A stretch of 7,488 nt of DNA from an uncultured Rhizobiaceae group bacterium (GCA_937944075.1 CALDZZ010000036.1:1-7488); one strand, 5' to 3'. Counted from the stretch's first letter, positions 1 through 6,540 are shown. The notes: generated by a model from the sequence alone, not told the origin. Program-made: numbers and translations.

Positions 1-764
1 CCATCAAGGCAGGGCACAAGCGCATTGCGGTTGTCGGGATACCCTGTCAGATATATGCCCTTCGTGCACTTGAAAAAACCTTTGGCCTTGAACGGCTCTA
101 CGTTATTGGCACGCCATGCTCTGATAATACGACAACCGAAAACTTTCACAGTTTTCTTGAGCTTTTGGCAGATAATCCGCAAGATATCTCATATTTGGAG
201 TTCAGGGCAGACTATCAGGTGGAACTCAGGTTTGATGATGGGAGCAAACAGGAAATACCGTTTCTGAAATTGCCTATTTCAAAATTGCCCGGTGATTTTT
301 TCCCAACGACCTGCCAGACCTGCGTTGATTATACCAACGCCCTTTCTGACATTACAGTTGGCTATATGGGGGGTGAAGGTGAGCAATGGTTGATTGTTCG
401 CAACGAACGCGGAGAAGAACTGCTTTCCCTTCTTGGAGATGATGTTGCGATAAGCCAGCCAGGCTCCAGGGGTAAACGTGCAAAACATGTTGCAGGGTTC
501 ATGAAAAATGTTGAGCGTTCTGCCAATGGCCTTCCGCTTCGTTCCATGCCGGATTTTGTACGCCCGATTGTTGCCTGGTTGATGCCAAGGATTGGGCCTA
601 GAGGAATGGAATTTGCCCGCACGCGTGTTGAAATGAAGGCTATAGAAACCATTTTGCATCTTCGACGCAAAGCCCCTTCCAAAATCAAGAACATGGTACC
701 TGATCATGTCTGGAAGCTTGCCAGGCCATACGGGCTCAAGCCTGAAAAAACTGACGAAAACTGA
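1..764 (+). CDS. FrhB / BciB / 7-hydroxymethyl-chlorophyll a reductase family iron-sulfur flavoprotein, 5'-truncated by window edge
   Basis: The frame is open from the left edge (first full codon at position 3) to a TGA at 762-764. It gives 253 residues of a protein that is usually about 400 long, so the start is outside the window. Visible cysteine motifs are GIPCQ (nt 36-50), TPCSDNTT (from nt 111) and CQTC (nt 312-323), followed by DYTNAL and VGYMGG. Further on are VRNERGEELLSLL and GPRGMEFAR. From memory, the same blocks occur in the same order in plant 7-hydroxymethyl-chlorophyll a reductase and bacterial BciB (8-vinyl reductase), which bind FAD and 4Fe-4S clusters and reduce chlorophyll intermediates using ferredoxin. 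It lies 91 bp upstream of dxs on the same strand. The C-terminal segment after GMEFAR departs from the YSxDYHxIRN-like pattern I recall for chlorophyll enzymes, so the substrate is uncertain. Family is confident; a role in bacteriochlorophyll synthesis is inference. Confidence 0.85.
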   Translation, partial: IKAGHKRIAVVGIPCQIYALRALEKTFGLERLYVIGTPCSDNTTTENFHSFLELLADNPQDISYLEFRADYQVELRFDDGSKQEIPFLKLPISKLPGDFFPTTCQTCVDYTNALSDITVGYMGGEGEQWLIVRNERGEELLSLLGDDVAISQPGSRGKRAKHVAGFMKNVERSANGLPLRSMPDFVRPIVAWLMPRIGPRGMEFARTRVEMKAIETILHLRRKAPSKIKNMVPDHVWKLARPYGLKPEKTDEN

Positions 765-772
765 GCCAAGCC

Positions 773-800
773 TTGCCAAATGCAAAAATGTGACTAACAT
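773..800 (+). promoter_or_regulatory. Possible sigma70-type promoter for dxs
   Basis: TTGCCA (773-778) and TAACAT (795-800) are separated by 16 bases and match the -35 and -10 consensus hexamers at 5/6 and 4/6 positions. Transcription would begin near 807, just before the palindrome at 815-834, which would then act as a downstream operator. This is a weak by-eye match in AT-rich DNA. dxs could also be transcribed by readthrough from the upstream gene. Confidence 0.3.
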
Positions 801-814
801 AGTTTACATAAATA

Positions 815-834
815 ATGTCAATTTTATTTGACAT
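815..834. promoter_or_regulatory. Perfect palindrome matching the PpsR/CrtJ operator consensus (TGT-N12-ACA)
   Basis: ATGTCAA at 815-821 and its exact reverse complement TTGACAT at 828-834 flank a 6-base AT-rich spacer. Inside this, TGT (816-818) and ACA (831-833) are exactly 12 bases apart, as in the PpsR/CrtJ consensus TGT-N12-ACA, for which the extended TGTCAA...TTGACA form is typical. PpsR is the aerobic/light-responsive repressor of bacteriochlorophyll and carotenoid genes in purple bacteria. The site ends 22 bp before the dxs start codon. I found no second copy in this gap, although PpsR often uses paired sites. A 7-bp-arm palindrome could also serve another dimeric regulator. Confidence 0.5.
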
Positions 835-845
835 ATTATGCTATC

Positions 846-852
846 GGGAGGT
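846..852 (+). promoter_or_regulatory. Shine-Dalgarno of dxs; fixes the start at 856
   Basis: GGGAGGT lies just upstream of the ATG at 856, leaving a short spacer of 4 bases after GGAGG. The in-frame ATG at 838 lies upstream of this motif and has only AT-rich palindrome sequence before it. The ribosome-binding site therefore supports 856. Confidence 0.8.
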
Positions 853-855
853 CAC

Positions 856-2775
856 ATGTCTGGAAAATCAAAAACACCTTTATTGGATATGGTGAAAGTT
901 CCTGCTGATCTCAGGCAACTCACTGACGCACAATTACCCCAACTTGCCGAAGAACTTCGAACCGAGCTTGTAGACGCGGTTTCAGTGACAGGCGGTCACC
1001 TCGGTGCCGGACTGGGTGTTGTGGAGTTAACTGTTGCGCTTCATCATGTTTTTGATACGCCACATGATCGCATTATCTGGGACGTTGGCCACCAGTGCTA
1101 CCCACACAAGATTTTAACAGGAAGACGCGACCGAATTAGAACAATCCGGCAGGAAAAGGGTCTGTCAGGCTTCACCAAGCGCAAGGAAAGTGAATATGAT
1201 CCATTTGGCGCAGCACATTCCTCCACCTCGATTTCCGCTGGCCTTGGCATGGTTGAGGCTGCGCGCCTTGAAGGCGTTCAACGCAATGTAATTTCTGTCA
1301 TTGGCGATGGTTCCATTACAGCCGGGATGGCGTATGAGGCCATGAACAATTCAGGTGGCATGGATGCCCGTCAAATCGTTATTCTCAATGACAACGACAT
1401 GTCAATTGCCCCCCCAACAGGGGCGATGAGCCATTATCTTGCACGGCTGGTTTCAGGCAAAACCTATCGCTCCCTGCGCGAAACAGCGAAACAACTCAAC
1501 AAGAAACTACCAGCCTTCATTGCAGACAAGGCGCGCAAGACCGAAGAATATACCCGTAATTTCTTTACTGCCGGTACGATGTTTGAGGAATTGGGCTTTT
1601 ATTATGTAGGTCCGATTGATGGCCATAACCTTGAGGCCATGTTGCCGGTTTTGCGTAATGTAAGAGATAGTGAGCAAGGCCCGATCCTGCTTCATATCAG
1701 AACCGAGAAAGGCAAGGGCTATGCGCCCGCTGAACAATCTGACTGCAAACTGCATGCAGTTGCGAAATTTGATGTTGTGAGTGGCAAGCAACAAAAATCT
1801 GTACAAAATGTTCCCTCATACACAAAGGTCTTTGGCCAAAGCCTTGTGCAGGAAGCAGAACGTGATGAGAAAATTGTTGGCATATCTGCGGCGATGCCAG
1901 GGGGAACCGGAATTGATATCTTTGGTGAAGCCTTCCCGGATCGCACTTATGATGTGGGCATTGCAGAGCAACATGCCGTCACTTTTGCTGCCGGTATGGC
2001 AAGTGAAGGCTACAAACCGTTCTGCGCAATTTATTCAACCTTCCTTCAACGTGGATATGATCAGGTAGTCCATGATGTTTCCATCCAGCAACTACCAGTA
2101 CGGTTCCCGATTGACCGTGCCGGGTTTGTAGGCGCTGATGGTTCTACACATGCAGGCTCATTTGATATTGCCTATTTATCCTGCCTGCCTGGCTTTACTG
2201 TTATGGCGGCAAGCGATGAGGCAGAACTTAAACATATGGTAGCAACCGCAGTTGCTTATGACGAAGGGCCAATATCCTTCCGCTATCCCAGAGGGAATGG
2301 CGTGGGTGTTGAAATGCCTGAGCGTGGTACAATTCTTGAAATCGGCAAGGGACGCATTGTCAAGGAAGGTACCAAGGTTGCATTGCTCTCATTTGGTTCA
2401 AGATTGCAGGATACGCTTGCAGCAGCGCATGAACTTGAACAATTCGGACTTTCAACCACTGTTGCAGATGCACGTTTTGCCAAACCTCTTGATACAGAAA
2501 TGATCAGTCGATTAGCCAAAGAGCACGAACTGCTTATCACTATTGAAGAGGGCTCTACCGGTGGATTTGGGGCCATGGTTCTGCACCACCTGGCAGGGGA
2601 AGGCTTGCTGGACATTGGTCTTAAAATCAGAACCATGACCATGCCCGATATTTATATGGATCAAATGTCACCAGATCGCATGATACAGACTGCAGGTCTC
2701 GACAAGGCAGGAATTGTTGCAACAGCACTTTCTGCCCTTGGCAAGGAAATAGCTGCCAATCAGGAAATTGCCTGA
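856..2775 (+). CDS. dxs: 1-deoxy-D-xylulose-5-phosphate synthase (DXS)
   Basis: DXS condenses pyruvate and glyceraldehyde 3-phosphate, with loss of CO2, into 1-deoxy-D-xylulose 5-phosphate. This is the first step of the MEP pathway and also feeds thiamine and pyridoxal synthesis; the enzyme is a cytosolic homodimer using thiamine diphosphate. The 639-residue product has the usual length. The N-terminal domain has the catalytic-histidine block VTGGHLGAGLG (His48) and the thiamine-diphosphate/Mg motif GDGSITAG (150-157) with its distal Asn178 in ILNDND. The middle domain has GIAEQHAV with the general-base Glu371, TFLQRGYDQ (Arg399), and DRAGFVGADGSTHAG (420-434). The C-terminal transketolase domain carries EEGSTGGFG (564-572). 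All expected catalytic residues are present and the frame is intact. The start at 856 is chosen for its Shine-Dalgarno. The stop overlaps the end of the convergent hydrolase gene by 16 bp. The palindrome upstream suggests photosynthesis-type control. Confidence 0.97.
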   Translation: MSGKSKTPLLDMVKVPADLRQLTDAQLPQLAEELRTELVDAVSVTGGHLGAGLGVVELTVALHHVFDTPHDRIIWDVGHQCYPHKILTGRRDRIRTIRQEKGLSGFTKRKESEYDPFGAAHSSTSISAGLGMVEAARLEGVQRNVISVIGDGSITAGMAYEAMNNSGGMDARQIVILNDNDMSIAPPTGAMSHYLARLVSGKTYRSLRETAKQLNKKLPAFIADKARKTEEYTRNFFTAGTMFEELGFYYVGPIDGHNLEAMLPVLRNVRDSEQGPILLHIRTEKGKGYAPAEQSDCKLHAVAKFDVVSGKQQKSVQNVPSYTKVFGQSLVQEAERDEKIVGISAAMPGGTGIDIFGEAFPDRTYDVGIAEQHAVTFAAGMASEGYKPFCAIYSTFLQRGYDQVVHDVSIQQLPVRFPIDRAGFVGADGSTHAGSFDIAYLSCLPGFTVMAASDEAELKHMVATAVAYDEGPISFRYPRGNGVGVEMPERGTILEIGKGRIVKEGTKVALLSFGSRLQDTLAAAHELEQFGLSTTVADARFAKPLDTEMISRLAKEHELLITIEEGSTGGFGAMVLHHLAGEGLLDIGLKIRTMTMPDIYMDQMSPDRMIQTAGLDKAGIVATALSALGKEIAANQEIA

Positions 2776-2776
2776 T
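2759..2776. repeat. Small inverted repeat across the convergent gene ends
   Basis: ATCAGG (2759-2764) and CCTGAT (2771-2776) form a perfect 6-bp inverted repeat around the 6-base spacer AAATTG, covering the stop codons of both converging genes. Neither strand has a T-run after it, so it is at best a weak bidirectional terminator. It may be a coincidence of coding sequence. Confidence 0.35.
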
Positions 2777-3401
2777 CCGTAGCCTTGAAAGTTTCCATTG
2801 CCTTGAGCGTTTCTTCCAGCGTCCGGATTGCGCCTGTTTGCAAGTATTCCATGGCCTTGAGTGAGGCTTCATGCGCTTCTTGACTGGAACCACCAACACA
2901 GTCTTCTATCACACGGCAAAAGTAATCGCCTTGATGGGCATCAACAAACGTGTAATGCACACAGACATCCGTAAGGGCACCAACAAGAATTAGCGTTTCG
3001 GCCTTCAATCCTTTCAGAAGGATTTCAAGATCAGTACCATAAAATGACGAATAACGGCGCTTTTGAATAAGATAATCGTTTGGCCTGAAATCCATCTCCT
3101 TTATGGCAATTTCTGTTGCAGGATTATCATCCAGACAATGAATGTCTTCGTCGCCATCCAGCTCACGCCCAAAATCAACAAGGTTCTTGCGATGTATTTC
3201 CTGTATGAAAATGACAGGAATATCGCATTCACGTGCCTTGTCTATAGCAGACCGTGCTTTCAACATACGTTCCCTGAAACCTGTCATATTCGGGATAGCG
3301 CGGTCTTCACTATCATCAATGAAAGTGCTTGCCTGGATATCGATGACAATCAAGGCGGGTTTACCTTCAATTAGTTCACGAGATGTATTCATGTAATTCA
3401 C
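2760..3401 (-). CDS. Isochorismatase-family cysteine hydrolase (amidase-like)
   Basis: The 213-residue protein has the full isochorismatase/nicotinamidase-like alpha/beta fold signature. The catalytic triad is visible: Asp21 in VIDIQ, Lys114 in LIQKRRYSSFYGT, and nucleophile Cys147 in LTDVCVHYT. Members with this triad hydrolyse amide-type C-N bonds (nicotinamide, N-carbamoylsarcosine, ureidoacrylate, biuret) through a covalent Cys intermediate; true isochorismatases lack the Cys. The segment HRKNLVDFGRELDG (70-83) then IHC (87-89) resembles a subgroup I recognise by pattern but cannot tie to a substrate. No signal peptide is present, so it is cytosolic. It is the last gene of the ABC transporter operon. 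Its GTG start overlaps the TGA of the preceding permease gene (GTGA), implying translational coupling. The alternative ATG at 3390-3392 would give 210 residues; neither start has a clear Shine-Dalgarno. The fold and mechanism are sure, the substrate unknown. Confidence 0.88.
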   Translation of the reverse strand: MNYMNTSRELIEGKPALIVIDIQASTFIDDSEDRAIPNMTGFRERMLKARSAIDKARECDIPVIFIQEIHRKNLVDFGRELDGDEDIHCLDDNPATEIAIKEMDFRPNDYLIQKRRYSSFYGTDLEILLKGLKAETLILVGALTDVCVHYTFVDAHQGDYFCRVIEDCVGGSSQEAHEASLKAMEYLQTGAIRTLEETLKAMETFKATDQAIS

Positions 3402-4090
3402 GCCGACCGTTTGGGGATTTTATTTTCAAGATACCTGAACAAGAGGATCAAAATGGCAGAAAGGCAGATATAGAGAAACGCAACGAATAATAGTGGTTCA
3501 TAAATTCTGTAGGTTTCCTGACGCACTATGGAACTAATCCCAAAGGCTTCATAAATCGTAATGGTTGCCGCTAAAGGCGTTGCTTTCAGGGTCAGGATGA
3601 ATTCACCTGTCAGGGTCGGGAATACGTTTTGCACAGCACGTGGCAACCATACCCTGCGCAAAACCTGAAAAGGAGACATGCCTATTGCACGTGCGGCTTC
3701 AAGTTCTCCCTTGGGAACCCCCCTGAAGGCACCGCGCATGACTTCACCTTCATACCCCGCAACGCTAATTGAAAATGCCAGAATTGCGTATGGGAACGCG
3801 TCTCTCAAATACGGCCAGAGGAAACTTTCACGTATGCCTGGAATGGAGGGGAATAGCGAGCCAACGCCATAATAAATAAGCCAGAGCTGAATCAGCAAGG
3901 GTGTCCCCCTGACGACCGTACAAAACCCTTTTGCCAACCAGGCAAGTGGACGTGGTCCTGTGACTTGTACCAGCCCAATGGGTATTGCCAGTGTCATGCC
4001 AATGACAATTGAAATGACGAGTAGTTGAACGGTCAGCCAAAGACCTTCCATGAATCGCGGCAAATATTCAGGTAGCCAATCCCAGACCAT
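3398..4090 (-). CDS. Polar amino-acid ABC transporter permease, HisM type
   Basis: This is one of the two inner-membrane subunits that form the translocation pore of a polar amino-acid importer. The 230-residue protein has hydrophobic segments at roughly 17-41, 62-80, 98-114, 152-180 and 199-218. RGTPLLIQLWLIYYG (61-75) is a hallmark of this permease family. The cytoplasmic EAA loop, which docks to the ATPase, is clear: VPKGELEAARAIGMS (125-139), then LPRA. The start at 4090 has an AGGG-rich stretch a few bases upstream, and the stop of the partner permease is only 6 bp away. Its own stop overlaps the start of the hydrolase gene. HisM rather than HisQ is assigned by operon order and sequence feel, so the two names could be exchanged. 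Confidence 0.92.
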   Translation of the reverse strand: MVWDWLPEYLPRFMEGLWLTVQLLVISIVIGMTLAIPIGLVQVTGPRPLAWLAKGFCTVVRGTPLLIQLWLIYYGVGSLFPSIPGIRESFLWPYLRDAFPYAILAFSISVAGYEGEVMRGAFRGVPKGELEAARAIGMSPFQVLRRVWLPRAVQNVFPTLTGEFILTLKATPLAATITIYEAFGISSIVRQETYRIYEPLLFVAFLYICLSAILILLFRYLENKIPKRSA

Positions 4091-4096
4091 ATTGCC

Positions 4097-4810
4097 CTAC
4101 CCTTGAACCGGCTGGCCACGACGATAATATCGTTCAACAGCACCGAAAATTACATTTGAAGCCAGCGTTACAGAAAGATACAGCCCGGCTGCAGCCAGAT
4201 AAAGCGGCAGATAGGCCTTGGTAGAGCCGGTTGCCTGCTTTGTTACCAAGGCCAATTCGCTAAAACCGACCACTGCCAGCAAGGCTGTTTCCTTGGTTGC
4301 AATCAACCAGAGGTTTGCAAGACCGGAAATCGCAAACGGGATCATGGCAGGAATTACAACCCTTGTATGACACTTCCATGATGACATGCCGATAGCCTTT
4401 GCGGCTTCAATTTGCCCAGTCGGAACAGCGTAAAATGCGCCCCTGAACACCTCTGTCGAATAGGCCCCCTGAACAAAGCCGATAACATAAATACCGGCGA
4501 CCAGCGGGTTAATATCAATGCGTTCAAACCCCATGCTTTCCAAAAGGAAATTCAGGAAATCTGCACCTGCATAATATAGCAAAAGAATAAGAACCAATTC
4601 CGGCACTGCGCGAATGAGAGTGGTGTAAATCTCAAGCGACCAGCGCAAGACTGGCCCACCATAAATCTTGCCAAATGCACCAAACAGGCCAATCAGCAAG
4701 CCGAGCAGATAGGCACCCAACGCAATTTGAACTGTATTGAGAAGACCGCGCAAAAGTGCTCCGCCCCATCCGGGCGGAGAATATGCAAGGACTTCAAATA
4801 CATTTTGCAT
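4097..4810 (-). CDS. Polar amino-acid ABC transporter permease, HisQ type
   Basis: This is the second inner-membrane pore subunit of the importer, 237 residues long. Hydrophobic segments lie at about 19-46, 66-88, 102-117, 155-185 and 203-225. The EAA loop that contacts the ATPase reads VPTGQIEAAKAIGMS (129-143), then VVIPAMIP. IRAVPELVLILLLYY (66-80) corresponds to the RGTP/RxxPEL block of the family. It probably pairs with the HisM-type subunit as a heterodimer. The start at 4810 has no good Shine-Dalgarno, and the gene lies just downstream of a strong terminator-like hairpin. Expression of this and the following genes therefore probably depends on partial readthrough. Topology is estimated by eye. 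Confidence 0.92.
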   Translation of the reverse strand: MQNVFEVLAYSPPGWGGALLRGLLNTVQIALGAYLLGLLIGLFGAFGKIYGGPVLRWSLEIYTTLIRAVPELVLILLLYYAGADFLNFLLESMGFERIDINPLVAGIYVIGFVQGAYSTEVFRGAFYAVPTGQIEAAKAIGMSSWKCHTRVVIPAMIPFAISGLANLWLIATKETALLAVVGFSELALVTKQATGSTKAYLPLYLAAAGLYLSVTLASNVIFGAVERYYRRGQPVQG

Positions 4811-4825
4811 GAGGATTTCAGCTTT

Positions 4826-4860
4826 GGGAAAAATAATCAGGGGGCATTCTGCCCCCTGAT
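4826..4860 (-). terminator. Intercistronic rho-independent terminator/attenuator after the binding-protein gene
   Basis: Read on the minus strand, ATCAGGGGGCA (4860-4850) pairs perfectly with TGCCCCCTGAT (4846-4836) across a 3-base GAA loop. The stem is an 11-bp GC-rich hairpin followed by TATTTTTCCC. It begins 11 bp after the binding-protein stop codon and lies inside the 61-bp gap before the HisQ-type gene. On the plus strand no T-run follows, so it is directional. It fits a partial terminator, or a 3'-end stabilising stem, that keeps periplasmic binding-protein mRNA more abundant than permease mRNA. Confidence 0.8.
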
Positions 4861-4871
4861 GTTACTTGGTA

Positions 4872-5642
4872 TTATTCGCCACCATAGATGTCGAAGTCGA
4901 AGTATTTTTTGGAGATTTTATCATAAGTGCCGTCTGCACGAATTTTCTTGATCGCTGCGTTGACTTTCGCTTTCAGCTCATCCTCTCCCTGACGAAGGCC
5001 GACACCAACGCCTGGACCAAAGACTTCAACATCATTCAGTTCACCCTTGATTTCAAAGTCCTTGCCTGCTTCACTAGTCAGGAAAGGCTGCATTGCAAGC
5101 GAGTCACCTACAACGGCATCAACACGTCCAGCAACCAGATCCTGATTGTGCTCATCAAACGTGTTGTATGACTTGGCTTCAGAATCCTTGAAATGTTTCT
5201 CAACATAGTTTGCATGGATTGTTGAAACCTGTACGCCAACAATCTTGCCTGAAACGCTTGCCGGATCGCCCGAAATGCTTGAGCTTTTCGGCGCCACGAT
5301 AACGGCAGGTGTATTGTAGTACTTGTCAGAAAAATCGATTGTTTTCTTGCGCTCGTCCGTAATGGACATGGAAGCAATAATCATATCCATTTTCTTTGAA
5401 GTCAGAGCCGGAATAATCCCATCCCATGCAATTTCTACGACAGTGCATTCCTCACCCATGGCGGCACAGAGCGCATCCTTGATTTCGACTTCCCAGCCTA
5501 CCCATTTGCCATCAGCACCTTTTTCGGTGAATGGTGGATAGTTTTCAGCAGCAAAGCCTACTTTCAGTTCAGCAGCAGCCAATGATACGCTGAAAGCCAG
5601 CGCAGCAACTGTTCCGCCCAATATTTGTAGTGTTTTTCTCAT
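4872..5642 (-). CDS. Periplasmic substrate-binding protein of a polar amino-acid ABC importer (HisJ/ArgT-like, SBP_bac_3)
   Basis: The 256-residue precursor begins with a Sec signal peptide (RK, hydrophobic core 6-21) and probable cleavage after AAA24. The mature part follows the HisJ/LAO pattern: YPPF (35-38), GWEVEI (49-54), WDGIIPAL (73-80), ASMSITDER (90-98), VGVQ (135-138), AGRVDAVVGD (171-180), and the ending YFDFDIYGG close to that of HisJ. Arg98 and Asp180 match the HisJ residues that hold the ligand's carboxylate and amino groups. Cys59 and Cys66 match the spacing of the HisJ disulfide. Unlike HisJ/LAO, no Asp stands three residues before the YPPF tyrosine, and Trp73 sits where those proteins have Leu/Phe, so the ligand may not be basic. 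It has a strong ribosome-binding site and is followed by a terminator-like hairpin. Ligand unassigned. Confidence 0.93.
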   Translation of the reverse strand: MRKTLQILGGTVAALAFSVSLAAAELKVGFAAENYPPFTEKGADGKWVGWEVEIKDALCAAMGEECTVVEIAWDGIIPALTSKKMDMIIASMSITDERKKTIDFSDKYYNTPAVIVAPKSSSISGDPASVSGKIVGVQVSTIHANYVEKHFKDSEAKSYNTFDEHNQDLVAGRVDAVVGDSLAMQPFLTSEAGKDFEIKGELNDVEVFGPGVGVGLRQGEDELKAKVNAAIKKIRADGTYDKISKKYFDFDIYGGE

Positions 5643-5650
5643 TTTGGTTT

Positions 5651-5659
5651 CTCCCTTTT
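5651..5659 (-). promoter_or_regulatory. Strong Shine-Dalgarno of the binding-protein gene
   Basis: On the minus strand AAAAGGGAG ends 8 bases before the ATG at 5642. It lies in the 28-bp gap after the ATPase stop and is the best ribosome-binding site of the minus-strand operon. This agrees with high output of the periplasmic component. Confidence 0.75.
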
Positions 5660-5670
5660 ATTAAAACTTT

Positions 5671-6459
5671 CTAGTGAACCGCCTGTACGAATTTTCGACA
5701 TCGATCACTAGCTGGATTTTCAAAGACCTGTTTTGGCGGCCCCTGCTCCTCTATTTTACCTTCGTGCAAATAAATGACTTCAGTCGATACATCACGGGCA
5801 AATTTCATTTCATGCGTTACCATGATCATGGTTCGTCCCTCCTCTGCGAGCGACTGGATAACTTTCAAAACTTCGCCAACAAGCTCAGGGTCCAAGGCAG
5901 AAGTCGGCTCATCAAACAACATCACACTGGGTTCCATTGCCAGGGCCCTTGCTATGGCAGCCCTTTGTTGCTGACCACCAGACATAAATGCCGGGTAATC
6001 ATCGCGCTTCTCCCAAAGACCAACCCTGTTCAAAATACTTTCAGCACGCGCTGTGGCCTCAGCCCTGGAAAGACCCAAAACCTGCACAGGACCTTCAATG
6101 ACATTTTGCATTACTGTCATGTGTTGCCAAAGATTAAAACTTTGAAAAACCATGCCAAGTTGAGACCTGAAGCGTTGAACCTGTTTTTTATTTGACGGAA
6201 GAACACCGGACTTCAAGTTTTTAAACTCTACTGCTTCGCCCTTGAGTTTTATCTCACCAGAGGTGGGCAATTCAAGCAGGTTAATGCATCTGAGAAATGT
6301 TGATTTGCCGGAACCGGATGCTCCGATCATTGTTACCACATCACCTTCGTGGGCTCTCATGGATACGCCTTTAAGGACTTCCAAATCGTCAAAGGACTTG
6401 TGCAAGTCATTGACTTCCAGCGTTGTGCTGCCGGTATCCGAAAAGCCGTTACGATTCAT
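5671..6459 (-). CDS. Polar amino-acid ABC transporter ATP-binding protein (HisP/GlnQ type)
   Basis: This is the cytoplasmic ATPase that powers the importer. It is 262 residues from the chosen start, normal for the family. Visible motifs are Walker A GASGSGKST (46-54), Q-loop MVFQSFNLW (103-111, Gln106), signature MSGGQQQR (159-166), Walker B VMLFDEPTSALD (179-190, catalytic Glu184) and H-loop VTHEM (His216). The signature starts with Met instead of the usual Leu, a mild change that should leave it active. FQSFNLWQHMTVMQN is typical of polar amino-acid transporters. The frame stays open to 6663, but the extra 68 residues look non-coding and overlap the end of the neighbouring gene. The ATG at 6457-6459 has a GTGGGG stretch upstream and aligns with family N-termini. 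The binding-protein gene follows after 28 bp. The 121-bp leader upstream holds a weak hairpin and no convincing promoter. Confidence 0.95.
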   Translation of the reverse strand: MNRNGFSDTGSTTLEVNDLHKSFDDLEVLKGVSMRAHEGDVVTMIGASGSGKSTFLRCINLLELPTSGEIKLKGEAVEFKNLKSGVLPSNKKQVQRFRSQLGMVFQSFNLWQHMTVMQNVIEGPVQVLGLSRAEATARAESILNRVGLWEKRDDYPAFMSGGQQQRAAIARALAMEPSVMLFDEPTSALDPELVGEVLKVIQSLAEEGRTMIMVTHEMKFARDVSTEVIYLHEGKIEEQGPPKQVFENPASDRCRKFVQAVH

Positions 6460-6540
6460 TAAAACCCCACTCGAAATCATGTAGCGGATTACAGTCTTGC
6501 AAAAGCTGGTTGAAAAAGCAAAGCATAAGTCGTTCAGGAT

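Noticed and set aside
279..800. Long open frame on the minus strand opposite the BciB/HCAR-like gene
   Set aside because: It mirrors a clearly conserved gene on the plus strand, and its translation shows no recognisable domain.
828..833. TTGACA as the -35 box of a dxs promoter
   Set aside because: A matching -10 would fall at about 851-856, on the Shine-Dalgarno and start codon. It is better explained as one arm of the palindrome.
838..855. Upstream in-frame ATG adding six residues to DXS
   Set aside because: It has no Shine-Dalgarno and would place the GGGAGGT motif inside the gene. The ATG at 856 is properly spaced after that motif.
4836..4860. Same hairpin as a terminator for plus-strand transcription
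   Set aside because: No T-run follows it on the plus strand, and no plus-strand gene ends nearby.
5674..6195. Open frame of 173 codons on the plus strand opposite the ATPase gene
   Set aside because: It lies entirely antisense to the conserved ATPase motifs, and its translation has no family features.
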